From the NCBI GenBank assembly GCA_946699065.1, contig CAMPDV010000502.1:62001-126000 (forward strand): a stretch of 64,000 nucleotides of DNA. Direction: 5' to 3'. Made by a program: the position numbers and the translations under genes. Below, piece after piece: positions 52,785 through 63,859 of this stretch. Each line of letters begins with the position of its first letter. Within the stretch, counting starts at the first letter, position 1. The notes under the pieces were generated by a model, which had not been told where the DNA came from, made no database searches, and worked only from the letters and a program-made list of their open reading frames with translations. Source of the DNA: Loxodes magnus. Lineage: Eukaryota > Ciliophora > Karyorelictea > Loxodida > Loxodidae.

Positions 52785-54500
52785 TCAACGCAAGAATCTA
52801 TCCAATCTTACACTTAACTTTAACTAAGGTTATTTCCACTAATAAAGTCTTCTTTTTAAATTACTCAGATTACTATTTAAAGAACTAAATCCTTCAATTA
52901 TTATTTTCATTCGTGTTTTCCAAATTATCTTAAAATGTAAAATCCAAGCTTTCATTAAGTTTTACTTAATACCAAGAATTTACTCTACTTAGTACTTAAT
53001 TAGAACTACCAAAATCTAAAGGCACGATATCACAATTTGAAAGTTAACTATTAAAGTATTACTACCAGCATTATAAAGGTTAGAATATCCTCATAATATG
53101 AACTTCTAATCTACTTAATCTTACCAATAAGTTACTGTATAACTCATCAACAGATATGAATCTTCTATTTGAGTTTAGTTATACCTTCTTAACTAGTTTA
53201 CAGCAAGCTTTAGACAGACCTATTCTACTCTATCTTACATCTACTATTAAAATTTTCAGTCTGGTTACAATATTATGTCTATATAGCAACTAAAATACAG
53301 AATTTTCTCTAAACCTTAGCTATTTTTTTGGCTATTACTAAGCAGAAAGATTTAAAGGCCAGAATATTAAATGATTAATGTTAATTATGTTGAGCTAAAA
53401 AAAAGTTAGATATCCCTTTAGGTAAAAAATAGAAATTAAATAAAAAGCTGCAGTACCTTTAATATATATATTATCAATACAATAACAAACACAGGAATTG
53501 TAAGAAACAAAAGTTTTTCAAATATTCCTACTGTGAACAATGTGATCGATGTTGATGTTATTATTCCGCATGTTATGTTCCCACAACTTAAGATCTTTTC
53601 TGGTTTCTGTGTTTCTTATACCATCTGTCCCTGTACTGTTTTATCACCTGTATTAAATACAACCCCTAAGGCTTCGCCTGAGTAGCATGAAGTTCCAGCT
53701 AATAAGATGTTTGTAGCTTAAAATCAGATATCGTTTGATTGTGTTTCTATTGTTATTTCTGAGTTTCTAGGGAGCTTCGAGTTATCGCCTGTTAGAGGAG
53801 AGTTATCGACTGTAACTTCTCCCTGAATTATTCTAATATCAGCGAATATTTTTGTAGCTCCTTGTACTTTAACGATATCACCAGGTACTAAGCCTGTATT
53901 TGGTATAGACTATTCTTCCCCTTATCTAATTACCGTTACAGTAGGAGGAGTGAAAGTTTTGAATATGCTTGATAATCTCTCTTAGTCTTATAATTTCTTT
54001 TATTTTCATAGTCCAATAGCATAAAATATAGCTCATATACTTAATCCAACACATCCTTATGCTATGTTTCCTTTATTATGGAACTAAGTCAGACTCAATA
54101 AGGAATACAGAATAATAAGGAAAGTAAGCAAGGAAACTTTCTTACTGAAAGATTTGTAATATTTGCCTACCTACTTTTGGGTTATCTAGTTTAGTCCATA
54201 ATTTTTCAACCTTAACTCTGCCTCTTCGTTATCCAGGCCTTTATTTAAATCAACTTGAAATCTGTTTAGCAAACTATTAACGGAAACCTTATGGAAATAA
54301 AAGCCTTCTAAGTCCTAGTCTTCTGGTTCGCTCTACTTATCCTCATCTTTATGGTCTATAATGATTTAAATCTAGTCTGACTGCTCCGAACGTCCTGATT
54401 ACTCTGAATGTGAGTCTGATTGGTTCTGCTCAAACTTAGCGTTTGCTTCGGGTTCAACTTTAACACTCTATTCATGAACAATTTAAGCGTAATCTGACAT
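52785..54500 (-). CDS. P-type ATPase-like (Na,K-ATPase type) protein lacking P and N domains
   Basis: ATG (MSDYAQIVHEQSVKVEPEAN) then an acidic Gln/Ser-rich N-terminus. The P2C ATPase start is clear: FHKVSVNSLLNRFQVDLNKGL, YGLNQIT, TM1-2, FTPPTVTVIRQGEEQSIPNT, LVPGDIVKVQGATKIFADIR, VDNSPLTGDNSKLPRNSE and ALGVVFNTGDKTVQGQMV. The actuator TGES is TGDN. After TM3-4 (KLLFLTIPVFVIVLIIYIL) no DKTGT phosphorylation motif follows on this strand down to 52.4 kb; instead 250 residues of unrelated helical sequence lead to UGA at 52785-52787. Trp in NDIWFQATNIL is UGA. Either a truncated ATPase-derived protein or a decayed gene; the frame is also open past the stop. Confidence 0.75.
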
Positions 54501-55459
54501 TGTTTTATGAAAAATCAATTAAACAATAAGTGAATGCTATGAAAAAAATACAACTCATCTTATTCATAACGTTCATTCTGTATTACGACTCACAAAGCTT
54601 CACCTATCTTTTATATCTAACCTTGTAACCTTCTCGACTAATATCAACTAAGTCAGATTTTCTTTCTATCTAATCAATAATTTAATATAATCATTTATGA
54701 ATTCGACATGTTATATGAAAATAAGTGCTTGAATATAAAATTATAAAGGGAGAGTTTTAAAAATAGCTTTATTATGTTTAATTATATTTACTTATATGCT
54801 TATTTATTTTAAAAGCATTTAATAAGGGATTTATAAACTCTCCTTTATAGTTTAGTGATTGATTAAGAATCATAGTTTTATTATATACTAAACTGTTATT
54901 ATAAATAATTCAACTCAGAGAAGGATTTATAAACACCTATTATTACTTTAAATACACATTATATTGATCATATAGTAATTATCATTCCTATAGAATCTAC
55001 AATGAGGCTAAAAAAGACTAACTTTATAATAAGATTAAATAAAAAAGTATGAAAATTTGATGAACTAACGATCAAAATAGTTCTAAGGAAGCGAGCTTTT
55101 AATCCTCGATTTATTATAGTTTTGGTTATTATCCTTAGTATTTATATTAAAATATTTCTATATCTAAGTTATTATTAATAATATGATATATCATATACAT
55201 ACATTAATGTAGTATTTTTATTAACTATATTTCATTTTTTCAATTACTTTGCTTTAAAGCTTTGAATTAATTAGATAGTATAAATTTAAAACATCTATAA
55301 ACTTGATTTTTGTATGAAATTAGCTTGAGGAAATATAATAATTCTACATGTAATGTGCTAAGATAATACTCATTTTAAGTAAAAATCGAATTTTAGTCTT
55401 TCTTTAAAAATTCTATTAATTTTCTTGTTTAGTGAAGATTTATTTTTTAATAAGAGTTT
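54501..55459. other. intergenic A+T-rich DNA
   Basis: About 960 bp between the ATPase-like start and the next minus ORF. No gene or motif recognised. Confidence 0.5.
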
Positions 55460-56821
55460 TCATCTTCTAAAGATTTGAATTTAATACCACTTTTCCTTCT
55501 ATTTTTACCTATTAGTAAGGCTTTTTTTTCTCTGCCATTAAAAATAGCATTTATTCTAGAGTTATTTAAATAACTCATTTGTTTTACTAAAATAAGGAGT
55601 TAGAGATGATATGAAATAAGCTGCTAATACTTACATATTAAAGAAAACAATCAAAAAACATAGAGAAGGATAATTCTTATCATTTTAAACTTGTATAAGA
55701 CAATACTAATTTATACTTCTATTTATCTTGCTCACTATGACTTAGCATTGATTTATTATTACCCAAGACTTTGCAAATCCTTAAAAATAAAAATGAACAA
55801 TTTTAGCTATAGAAGTTAAGCAATCAAATCCTTTAATTGAAGCACCTCTCTTCTCCTATTATTGATAAAATGAATATAAATATAACAAATTTTCCTAGAA
55901 ATATATAATCAGATATATCTCCTCTAATGCTCTGGCTTTTAAATCATAGAAATATATCACATATTAAATTATAAATAGCTAGACTTATTTCATTTAAATT
56001 TAACAGAAGAGATTAAGATGTTTAAGAAAGGGCGTTAATAAATGAATATGATATTTAACTATAGGGATTTGAAAATAAATATAATTTTGTTCTTTTTGCT
56101 ATTGTAAAAAGTTAAAAATATATAATTTTAAGACTTTAGTATTAAGAATAAATTAATGTGAAGATTAGGAAAATTCTAAGAAGAAATAGGATATTTAATA
56201 TTTATAATAGTAAGCTATTAGAAAATATTTAATTTAATGTTTAGTCATCCTTTATGTTTAATGCTGAGAGGGCTTAAAGACATAGAATTTGTTTTACTGA
56301 TAGTCAGCTTCTAAGTAAGTTCCAAGTTTATAACTAAATCTACAGCCTATTTCACCAATTGTACCATACAAACATATTCATTTCCCTCCTTCTTCTTACT
56401 CCAACTATTCTTTAACATATTAAGCGAAATTTGATTTTTTGGTTGCTACTGCATAAATTATATTTTTTTTTATTTTTTCTTACAACTCTTAATTACAATC
56501 CGTATCAATTACTTCAATATCTTGCTTGAAAACCGTACTTCCTTAGGGATATTTAAAAATGATAAATCTTTTATTTTAATATTTAGCGTCAAAAAATGAA
56601 CCTCCTTAAAAATGAATTTATCATTAAAATTATTAGCCAAATATGCAAATCCATTTCCCTCCTTGACCTTATTCCATTTAACCTTAAATATACTCAGGTA
56701 TATTAGGTTTACTAGCTTAAATAGCATAAATTATTTGTTTTTTGGTAAATTCTTGCAGTTCAAAATTTTGATCTGTTTCATTTATTGCGAAATCCTGGAT
56801 ATCTTATCTCTTTGAAACCAT
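55460..56821 (-). CDS. double dynein-light-chain (LC8-type) domain protein 1
   Basis: ATG (MVSKRQDIQDFAINETDQNF). Two LC8-like halves: EYIQGQMEQGQGGKWICIFG followed by GGSFFDAKYQNKRFIIFKYP, and AQYVKEQLEQEEGGKWICLY followed by YKLGTYLEADYQQNKFYVFK. Dynein light chains of this type are homodimeric hubs on dynein and other partners; a tandem fusion would supply both protomers. The first Trp is TGG, the second is TGA. The recognisable domain ends near 56264, but the first in-frame UGA is at 55460-55462, so either the stop was missed through an intron or there is a long tail. Tandem paralogue of the gene at 58303. Confidence 0.7.
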
Positions 56822-57737
56822 TTTTCTAAATAAAGGTAAGAGAGAATTTATGTACATAGTTTATTTTGTAAATTTCTTCTATTACAAACTGTTTATCAGA
56901 GCTATATTATTCCTTTTTATTATTAATTAAAGCCATTAGAATTTCTATTTACCTTAGATTAGCTTTATCAATTTTTTATATAATATTTTGGTGGTTTTAA
57001 TGAAATTATTAGAGATTTTACAATCTTAATTAGTTTAATGTCAGTTTAATTTTTATATACACTATTTTATTTGTTTATTTGTGTTGAATCAACTCAATCT
57101 TTAAGCTCATCTGCATCTTAAGTTTTAAAAGTGACACCAGCAACATTTTTTATTCCATTCCATTCCACTCTACTTAGTGATGCTTGATTCCTTAACTTTT
57201 CTAATAAATATAAAACTTATCATATTTGAATAAATCTAAATATCTATATATCTTTACTATCACTTCATTCTAGTTTCAGCTTTATCAACAACCATTTTCT
57301 ATACATTAAACCCTAAGATATGCTAATTTATCTTAAAATATATTTGCCATATTTTGATATCCTAAATAATAGATATCTACAACAAATGCAGGTCAAATGC
57401 ATAAAAAGTTTCATTAAATAGTATCTTACCTATTTTTAATTAAAAGGTTATAATGTAGATTATAATATTAAAGTGACATTCTTCTTCATTATGTAAAGTA
57501 ATAAGATAATAAAGCTATCAACCTTTTAATACTATTATAGTAAATGGCCTTTATATATACACTATTTAGAAGTCGTTTATCCAATAAATCGTTACAAAAG
57601 CTTTACCTATTTTTTGGTTAAGTCTATTATAAAAGCAGGTAAAGTTATTAGATTTATATAAGTGAGGATGTAAGAATAATGTGCTTTATAATTAGAAGAT
57701 TTGAAATAAAACTGTCTTTGTAGATTCTTAATGGAAT

Positions 57738-58303
57738 TCAAGTTTCTGAAGGCTTAAAAATGAAGAATTTAAACTCTTGATACTCAGCTTCAAAATAGGT
57801 CCTTATTTATAATTAAACCAGCCACCTGTTTAATCTATGTTTCCATATATACAAATTCATTTTCCATCTTAATCCTTCTCAAGCTATTCAACTATATATT
57901 TCGCACAGTTTTGCTGCTTAGTTTCAATAGCATTAATTATCTCCTTCTAAATCTTCTCTTGTAATTATGTATCGCAGTCAGTTTTTAATATCACCAAATT
58001 ATCACTAAACCTCAAAGTGTTTTGGAAAGGCCTAAAAACATAGAAAAGTTTCCCTTAATAATTGGCTTCAAAATAAGATCCCAGCTCGTAATCAAAAAAG
58101 CATCCGAAGCTTTCTCCATAAACACATATTCAGCGTTAGCCCATGCTTTCCATCTGCTCTTTAATATACTCAGCGATATTAGGATGATTGATTTGCATGG
58201 CATAGATAATTTGCATTTTGGTAAACTCCTACAATTCTAAACTTTGGTCTGTTTAAATAATCTGGAATTCTTCGTTTGAGATATCAAGACTTTTTGAAAC
58301 CAT
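57738..58303 (-). pseudogene. double dynein-light-chain domain protein 2, with 1-nt frameshift
   Basis: ATG (MVSKSLDISNEEFQIIQTDQ). First domain: EYIKEQMESMGQRWICVYGE, SFGCFFDYELGSYFEANYQG, KLFYVFRPF. Second: CAKYIVEQLEKDQDGKWICI YGNIDQTGGWFNYK. Just after that, near 57799-57803, one base is missing relative to the paralogue; in the shifted frame the expected end YFEAEYQEFKFFIFKPSET and UGA at 57738-57740 appear at once. Both conserved Trp codons (RWICVYG, KWICIYG) are UGA. Could be a decaying gene, a sequencing error or a tolerated shift near the C-terminus. Confidence 0.75.
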
Positions 58304-58730
58304 TTAAAATAAAAGACTTATTATAAGCTTTATAGCCTATCTTTAAATTGGTATTACCAGATACCTTGGTTAGTAGATTAAAACTCATTAGAGAGTAACA
58401 GCTACAAACCCAATTTTGCCCTCGGCAAATATCAATCCCAAGATACTCCCTTATCTCAATACACTCCACAACCCTCATTATAAGAAACCTGGTATTACAA
58501 TCCATAGCTTAAGATACCATTAGTACTTAAAGTGGAATGAGCATAAAGCAAAATAGGTAATATATGTTATAGGGTGTAGAGAAGGTATTAGTTTAATGTT
58601 TTGTAATATCTATAATTACAGTCATTTATTTAAAATGCAGCCAAATTTGGAAAGTTAATAGTAAGAAGATTAACTAAATAAACCTGAATAAACCTTTCTA
58701 AATGTTTAAGCAAGTTAATAAGTGTACCCT

Positions 58731-59882
58731 ATGATGGAGTTTATTAAAGTATTAAAATAGAAGCGCAAGAATAATGTTGTCCCCTTAAACCAAGATTAGA
58801 AATTGTATCTACCTAGTAATAGTGAAGAGTAAGTTGAAAGAAAGTAAAAAGGAACTTCATCTGTTGGTTCTTCTCCTATTATTAATAATCTGTCGCCTTT
58901 TGCTAAATCGGATATATCGAAGTGAATGGCGCTTGAGTCTGTTGGTTTTATGCTGCCTAACTCAAATCTTGATTCTTAAGATCCGAATCTTAGTTCAGAT
59001 GCTATGTATATAAGCCCTTTAGTATGTGGTGTAGCGGATGGAGTGGGATAGTGAAAAATATTTTAGATTAACCCAAAAAATTTCGCTTAATAGCTGTTAG
59101 AAAAAACTTGTACTGCATTAATAAGCTTTTTCAAAGACTATAAAATGCTAGATTAAAATACATAGTTTAGACAGGAAGTAGGGAAATTAATAGGCAACGA
59201 AGCCATAAGGAAGGCATATAATTAATTGAATTGTGCAGGCAGCAGCACAATACTGATTTACTTTATCATAGGAGATGTCCTTGAAATAAACTATATCGGA
59301 GATAGTTAGTTGTTAGTCATCAGACCAACAAAAAATAACAAATTTGTGTTCATTTATAGAACAAAAGCAAACTAATATGGATTTAATTAACCTTGCTAAC
59401 TGATTTAGTGGCCAAGCAAAGAGTTTGTTAAGCAACTAGGGAAAAAATACCCAAAATTAGCAGAAGATTTGATCAAACTAATTAATTAAAATCCAGGTAT
59501 TAATATACTAGACTCCGTAAGATGTGTAGTACCACTCAAAGAAAACGATATAATCATATGTGGAACTGATGGCTTTTTCGATAATATTAGCGATGAAGAT
59601 ATAATACAACTAGTGTCAGACAACTACTAATTAAGTCTAGTATAGCTTGGGGATTTATTATGCACAACTGCTTACTAACTTTCGATGGAAGTTGATTTTG
59701 ACAGTCCATTTGCCAAAGAGAGTAGGAAGCATGGAATAAATCATATAGGCGGGAAGCAAGATGATATCACAATATTAATTTCAAGAGTAGTATTAGCTAA
59801 GAACTAACGAATCTAATATTAATATAATTATGTTCAAAAAGCTTCACATCTTATGGAATTAGGTTTTCTCTTTTTTTCTTGA
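58731..59882 (+). CDS. PP2C-family protein phosphatase, PTC7-like
   Basis: ATG (MMEFIKVLKQKRKNNVVPLN), a Ser/Gln-rich leader, then SVGFMLPNS, GVADGVGQWKIFQINPKNFA, LNCAGSSTILIYFI, LEINYIGDSQLLVIRPTKNN, DIIICGTDGFFDNISDEDII and GGKQDDITILISRVV. These contain the metal-binding Asp residues of PP2C (ADGVG, TDGFFDN, QDDIT). The Trp after ADGVGQ is UGA preceded by TAG=Gln, a direct read of both reassigned codons side by side. In-frame stop UGA 59880-59882; the conserved domain ends near 59805. Ser/Thr phosphatase of PTC7 type, often mitochondrial, but no targeting call is made. Confidence 0.9.
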
Positions 59883-60219
59883 TTGATACAATCGAGTCAT
59901 CACTAAATTGGCGGTAATTTGAAGTAATTAATACCTGATAAAGCTGCCTATACTTAGTTCCTCGGAAAATAATTAAGTACCTAGATATTTCTTAGAAAGT
60001 GTCTTTTAGCTTGCTTGAAGCACCAATTTGTAGAATTTAGTATCTCTACAAATTAATAGTATACCTAGCATACTAAGTTCATATCTTATAGCTTCTAAAA
60101 ATAGATGTTTATGTCTAACCTAGTCATCTACTTATTCTATCTATTAACATATTCATTAATAAACTACCAATATCAGCAACATACTCTAAATTTTATAAAG
60201 TAAACTAGCAGAAAGCCAT
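59767..60219 (-). CDS. small hypothetical protein overlapping the PP2C 3' end
   Basis: ATG (MAFCQFTLQNLEYVADIGSL) to UGA at 59767-59769, about 150 residues. Helical and basic (RISRWLGQTQTSIFRSYKIW, SSKLKDTFQEISRYLIIFRG). No family recognised. Its last 38 codons overlap the PP2C tail on the opposite strand; probably one or both proteins end earlier through an unseen intron. Confidence 0.6.
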
Positions 60220-60629
60220 GTGATTGCAGTATAATCAGAAACGGTAAATGAATCTGAGAATAAGCCTTAAACTTAAATTTAAGCTCCAAACTACAAGTTT
60301 CGTATAATCGAAAGAGAAAAGTTAGAAAATCAGAGCTAGCTTTAGATATCTTTAAAAATGATATAGTTTCTTTAATTAATATAAATTGATTTACTTTAAT
60401 TATTCTTTAATAACTCAAAAATAAGTATGTTAAGCGAAAGATTTTTCTAGAAGATAGCACGATTTTCTGTAAAATCAGCTATATGCTTAACATTTTCTTG
60501 ATCTCTTTTATCATTGAAAACCTTTAAAAACCGCAAGGACTTTTTATCAAATATTAACCAAGAAAACGCCCAGTAAAACTAATATCTAGACTAAATTTCT
60601 ACAGGAGATTTGCTGTTTGTTAATTTCAA

Positions 60630-61413
60630 ATGTTCAGCTGCTCATTAAAATGGATAATTGTTAAGGTGCTATAAGGATAAATTTTTTAGGGGGTTTGCTT
60701 AGGTATTTAGAAAATAGCATCTATATAGATTAGGAACGTTTCAAGATGCCGTTGTTGTTCTTTAGGAATAAGTTATGAGAGAGAACGCCTAGTAGTTTGT
60801 ATGTGGAAAGTGCTTCGGAACATTTTTCATACGTGATCTTTATTAATTTATTGCTGATCCTATGATTTCTGAGGTTCATATAAGAAAACTATAACTTAAC
60901 GAAGAATTAAAATATCTAGAGCCAAAGAAACTTTAAGCTGGAGAATTGATATTTAATGATGTGGAAAAATTACTACATAAACAGACTCTTTTCAAAGAGT
61001 TTCTTTTACGAGTCACTAATTTAGATTATTTCAAAACTTACGACATCAAAATCCGTGACAGCAGAGATATCATTCTCAACTTTTGGTTTAAAGCAGAGCT
61101 GATAGATAAGTAGAAACTATTTAACGCCTTTAAGTAATAAGTCGGAGATTTTTAGAAGACTAAAATCAGACTTTTGAAACCGCAAGTTACGTACACAACT
61201 ATCAAATAGCTATTTTAATTTAACTCATAAGACATAATTTTTACTGTTTTGCACTTCTAATACTTAGCATTATTGATTTCCAGATAAGTTTATATTTCAA
61301 TAAAATATCAACTGAAATACATTCTCTTAGTCATTAGATAAACAAATCAATGTTATCTCCTAACTTAGAAAGTCTTAGTAATTAACTAAGATGGAAATTA
61401 TTTAACTAAATGA
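60630..61413 (+). CDS. hypothetical protein with duplicated body, copy A
   Basis: Exon 1 from ATG (MFSCSLKWII) is joined through a 16-nt intron to DKFFRGFAQVFRKQHLYRLG. The body includes VCGKCFGTFFIRDLYQFIAD, EPKKLQAGELIFNDVEKLLH and NLDYFKTYDIKIRDSRDIIL, a well-formed alpha/beta-like sequence without a name. UGA stop at 61411-61413; the last 80 residues after KTKIRL are less convincing. Bases 60693-61173 recur at 63343-63823. Confidence 0.7.
60660..60675 (+). other. inferred 16-nt intron
   Basis: GTTAAGGTGCTATAAG lies between the start-codon frame and the conserved body frame; removal joins SLKWII to DKFFRGFAQV. Same size and ends as the SF-assemblin intron. Confidence 0.7.
60693..61173 (+). 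repeat. 481-bp duplication, copy A
   Basis: Identical in length to 63343-63823, one difference noticed (T at 60915, G at 63565). Covers most of the coding body of the gene at 60630. Confidence 0.95.
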
Positions 61414-61996
61414 AGTTGACCTTTATATAATAATCTATAAATTAATTGATAACTTATTAAGTTTAAAATAAGCCAGAGTAATAAGTACTAAATGTTTTAT
61501 TTATATACTACTCTTTTAAATAACTATCTAAATTAATTAAAATAGATATGCTTTTTTATTTTTTGCTTATCTTTCTTTTTCATTTCTATACTCTAATCGT
61601 TTTGGATGGATGTATGGAATATATTTAGTATATATAATACCAGTTTGGTTCATGAGTAGAGACAGTTGATATTCATTTCATGGAGCTAGTTTCTTTTAAA
61701 AATAGCTGTAACTTAAATATGCTTCATGTTACCTACAATGATATTGATTAAAGACAACTTAAACTTTAATTATCTCTTTTCTTATATCTAAATGGAAGAG
61801 CTAATATGTTTAAAATTCAAGCTTATCTATGCAAATTTTTGCTGATATCACTAACTTCGCCTGAAATCAGACATTCTTTAAAAAAGGCTATTAAATTTAC
61901 GAATTTCAAATTGTTCAAGAAGAGAGAAGCAAGACAAATTTAAGAGAAATGAATAAGTAAGAAATGTAGTAAATAACCAAATAAATTAAGCTATAT
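61414..61996. other. A+T-rich spacer, possible small ORF
   Basis: A plus-strand frame from ATG near 61680 (MELVSFKNSCNLNMLHVTYN) and a second frame (FADITNFAWNQTFFKKGYQI) are both mildly coding-like. Neither is secure. Confidence 0.3.
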
Positions 61997-62182
61997 TCAT
62001 CCCACCCTTCTCTAATACCTCTATCTTCTCCTGAACTTTCTTTTCTCTCGCAAATATTTCAGATCGGAGTATTACTAAAGTGTTAGGTCATCCCTATTAA
62101 AGTTTGCATTGTGTACTTAATGCATCCTCTATCTTTCTTGCAAGCTTCTCTCAGCTTCATCTCTGTCTTCATTCCTTTTCAT
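61997..62182 (-). CDS. possible small basic protein, 61 aa
   Basis: ATG (MKRNEDRDEAERSLQERQRM) to UGA at 61997-61999. G+C is higher than in the surroundings and the composition is strongly charged (LKYLREKRKFRRRQRYQRRV). A neighbouring frame also gives a good segment (LRSEIFAREKKVQEKIEVLE), so an intron or other frame is possible. Confidence 0.4.
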
Positions 62183-63277
62183 TTTATTAATAAATAAAAT
62201 GAAAAGTTTATATATAGATAGTTAAGTGATTTCAATAAAGTATAACCAGTAAAATTAAACTAAGCTTTTAATTTTTAAACTTCCTTACATTGTTCAATTA
62301 AAGTTTTTTCTTATTAAATAATCATTATATTTCAACAATACGTGTAATATACGTTTTTCACATATCTAATAAACTCTTAAGGTTAATTAATATACATTTC
62401 CTTATTTTGTAACCTTTCATTTTTACTCGGTCTACATATCAAAAGTTTTTTCATATTTCTTACTCTTTCCAATGATATTAGCCAAATAATTCTTCACCTA
62501 TAAATTAATTTATTCAAATTAGTTATTTCATAGCGAGGTTTTGTTTTAATTATTTTTAATCATTTAAAATTTTTAGTTGATATTCGTTAACGCTTTCTGC
62601 ATATGAATCTACCCCACTAAATTGTTTATTTTCCTTCTTTTTAAAGCGATTTTAATTGGTTATTCTTTAAGTCTTGTTCTGATCCCATTTTTAAACCTCA
62701 TCTAAAATTTTGGTGCCTTAGTTAATTAAAAAAAGATTGCACTACATAAAGCTATTAATTGCTCGCCCAATTAGTTATATAGTCTCTTAAGTTAATCTTT
62801 AATCATTCTCTTTAGTATCCAATTTCATTGTTATCATAGGCAGAGTTTATTATAAGTATATCAACATAAGAAAATACTGTAATGGTCTTAATTACGATTA
62901 CTAAATTCTATCTATCTATTTTAATACATGCAATCTTCTTAATCTCCATCAACACTTGCATTCCTCAGTCATAAGTAGAAGGTTAGCAGAGCCGCGCGGA
63001 TAAAATCAGAATTGAACAAAATCCATTACAATGTAATGCTCATAGATTCTGGTAATTTGATAGTTTTAAATAAAAATGAATATTTTCTTTTAAATTTCTT
63101 AAAAAGACTAATAAAGATATATTAAGATATATATATTAGCTATAAATATCTAATAAGATGTTACTTTCTCCTTATAGAATTATATTAAATTTATTAGGAT
63201 ACTAAAAATAGTAATTAGTGATATTTAAGTTGGAAACATGCTACACTTCTTAAGAAGGATTTATATTGCTTTTTTAT
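62183..63277. other. A+T-rich DNA without a recognised gene
   Basis: About 1.1 kb; nothing recognised on either strand. Confidence 0.5.
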
Positions 63278-63859
63278 ATGCAAAAATTGCCTATTGGAGG
63301 GTTAGAAAAGATAAAAGGTGTAGGTAAGATATTAAAGTATGAGTTTGCTTAGGTATTTAGAAAATAGCATCTATATAGATTAGGAACGTTTCAAGATGCC
63401 GTTGTTGTTCTTTAGGAATAAGTTATGAGAGAGAACGCCTAGTAGTTTGTATGTGGAAAGTGCTTCGGAACATTTTTCATACGTGATCTTTATTAATTTA
63501 TTGCTGATCCTATGATTTCTGAGGTTCATATAAGAAAACTATAACTTAACGAAGAATTAAAATAGCTAGAGCCAAAGAAACTTTAAGCTGGAGAATTGAT
63601 ATTTAATGATGTGGAAAAATTACTACATAAACAGACTCTTTTCAAAGAGTTTCTTTTACGAGTCACTAATTTAGATTATTTCAAAACTTACGACATCAAA
63701 ATCCGTGACAGCAGAGATATCATTCTCAACTTTTGGTTTAAAGCAGAGCTGATAGATAAGTAGAAACTATTTAACGCCTTTAAGTAATAAGTCGGAGATT
63801 TTTAGAAGACTAAAATCAGACTTCAATTTAACACAACTGATTAAACATTATCTAAATGA
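63278..63859 (+). CDS. paralogue of the 60630 gene, copy B
   Basis: A distinct N-terminus (MQKLPIGGLEKIKGVGKILK) runs in frame, without an intron, into the duplicated body FAQVFRKQHLYRLGTFQDAV. The copy leaves the duplicated block after KTKIRL and ends 12 codons later at UGA 63857-63859. Shorter C-terminus than copy A. Because the body is essentially identical, it looks like a recent duplicate that acquired a new start. Confidence 0.65.
63343..63823 (+). repeat. 481-bp duplication, copy B
   Basis: Direct copy of 60693-61173, 2,650 bp apart; sharp ends, no flanking repeats seen. Confidence 0.95.
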
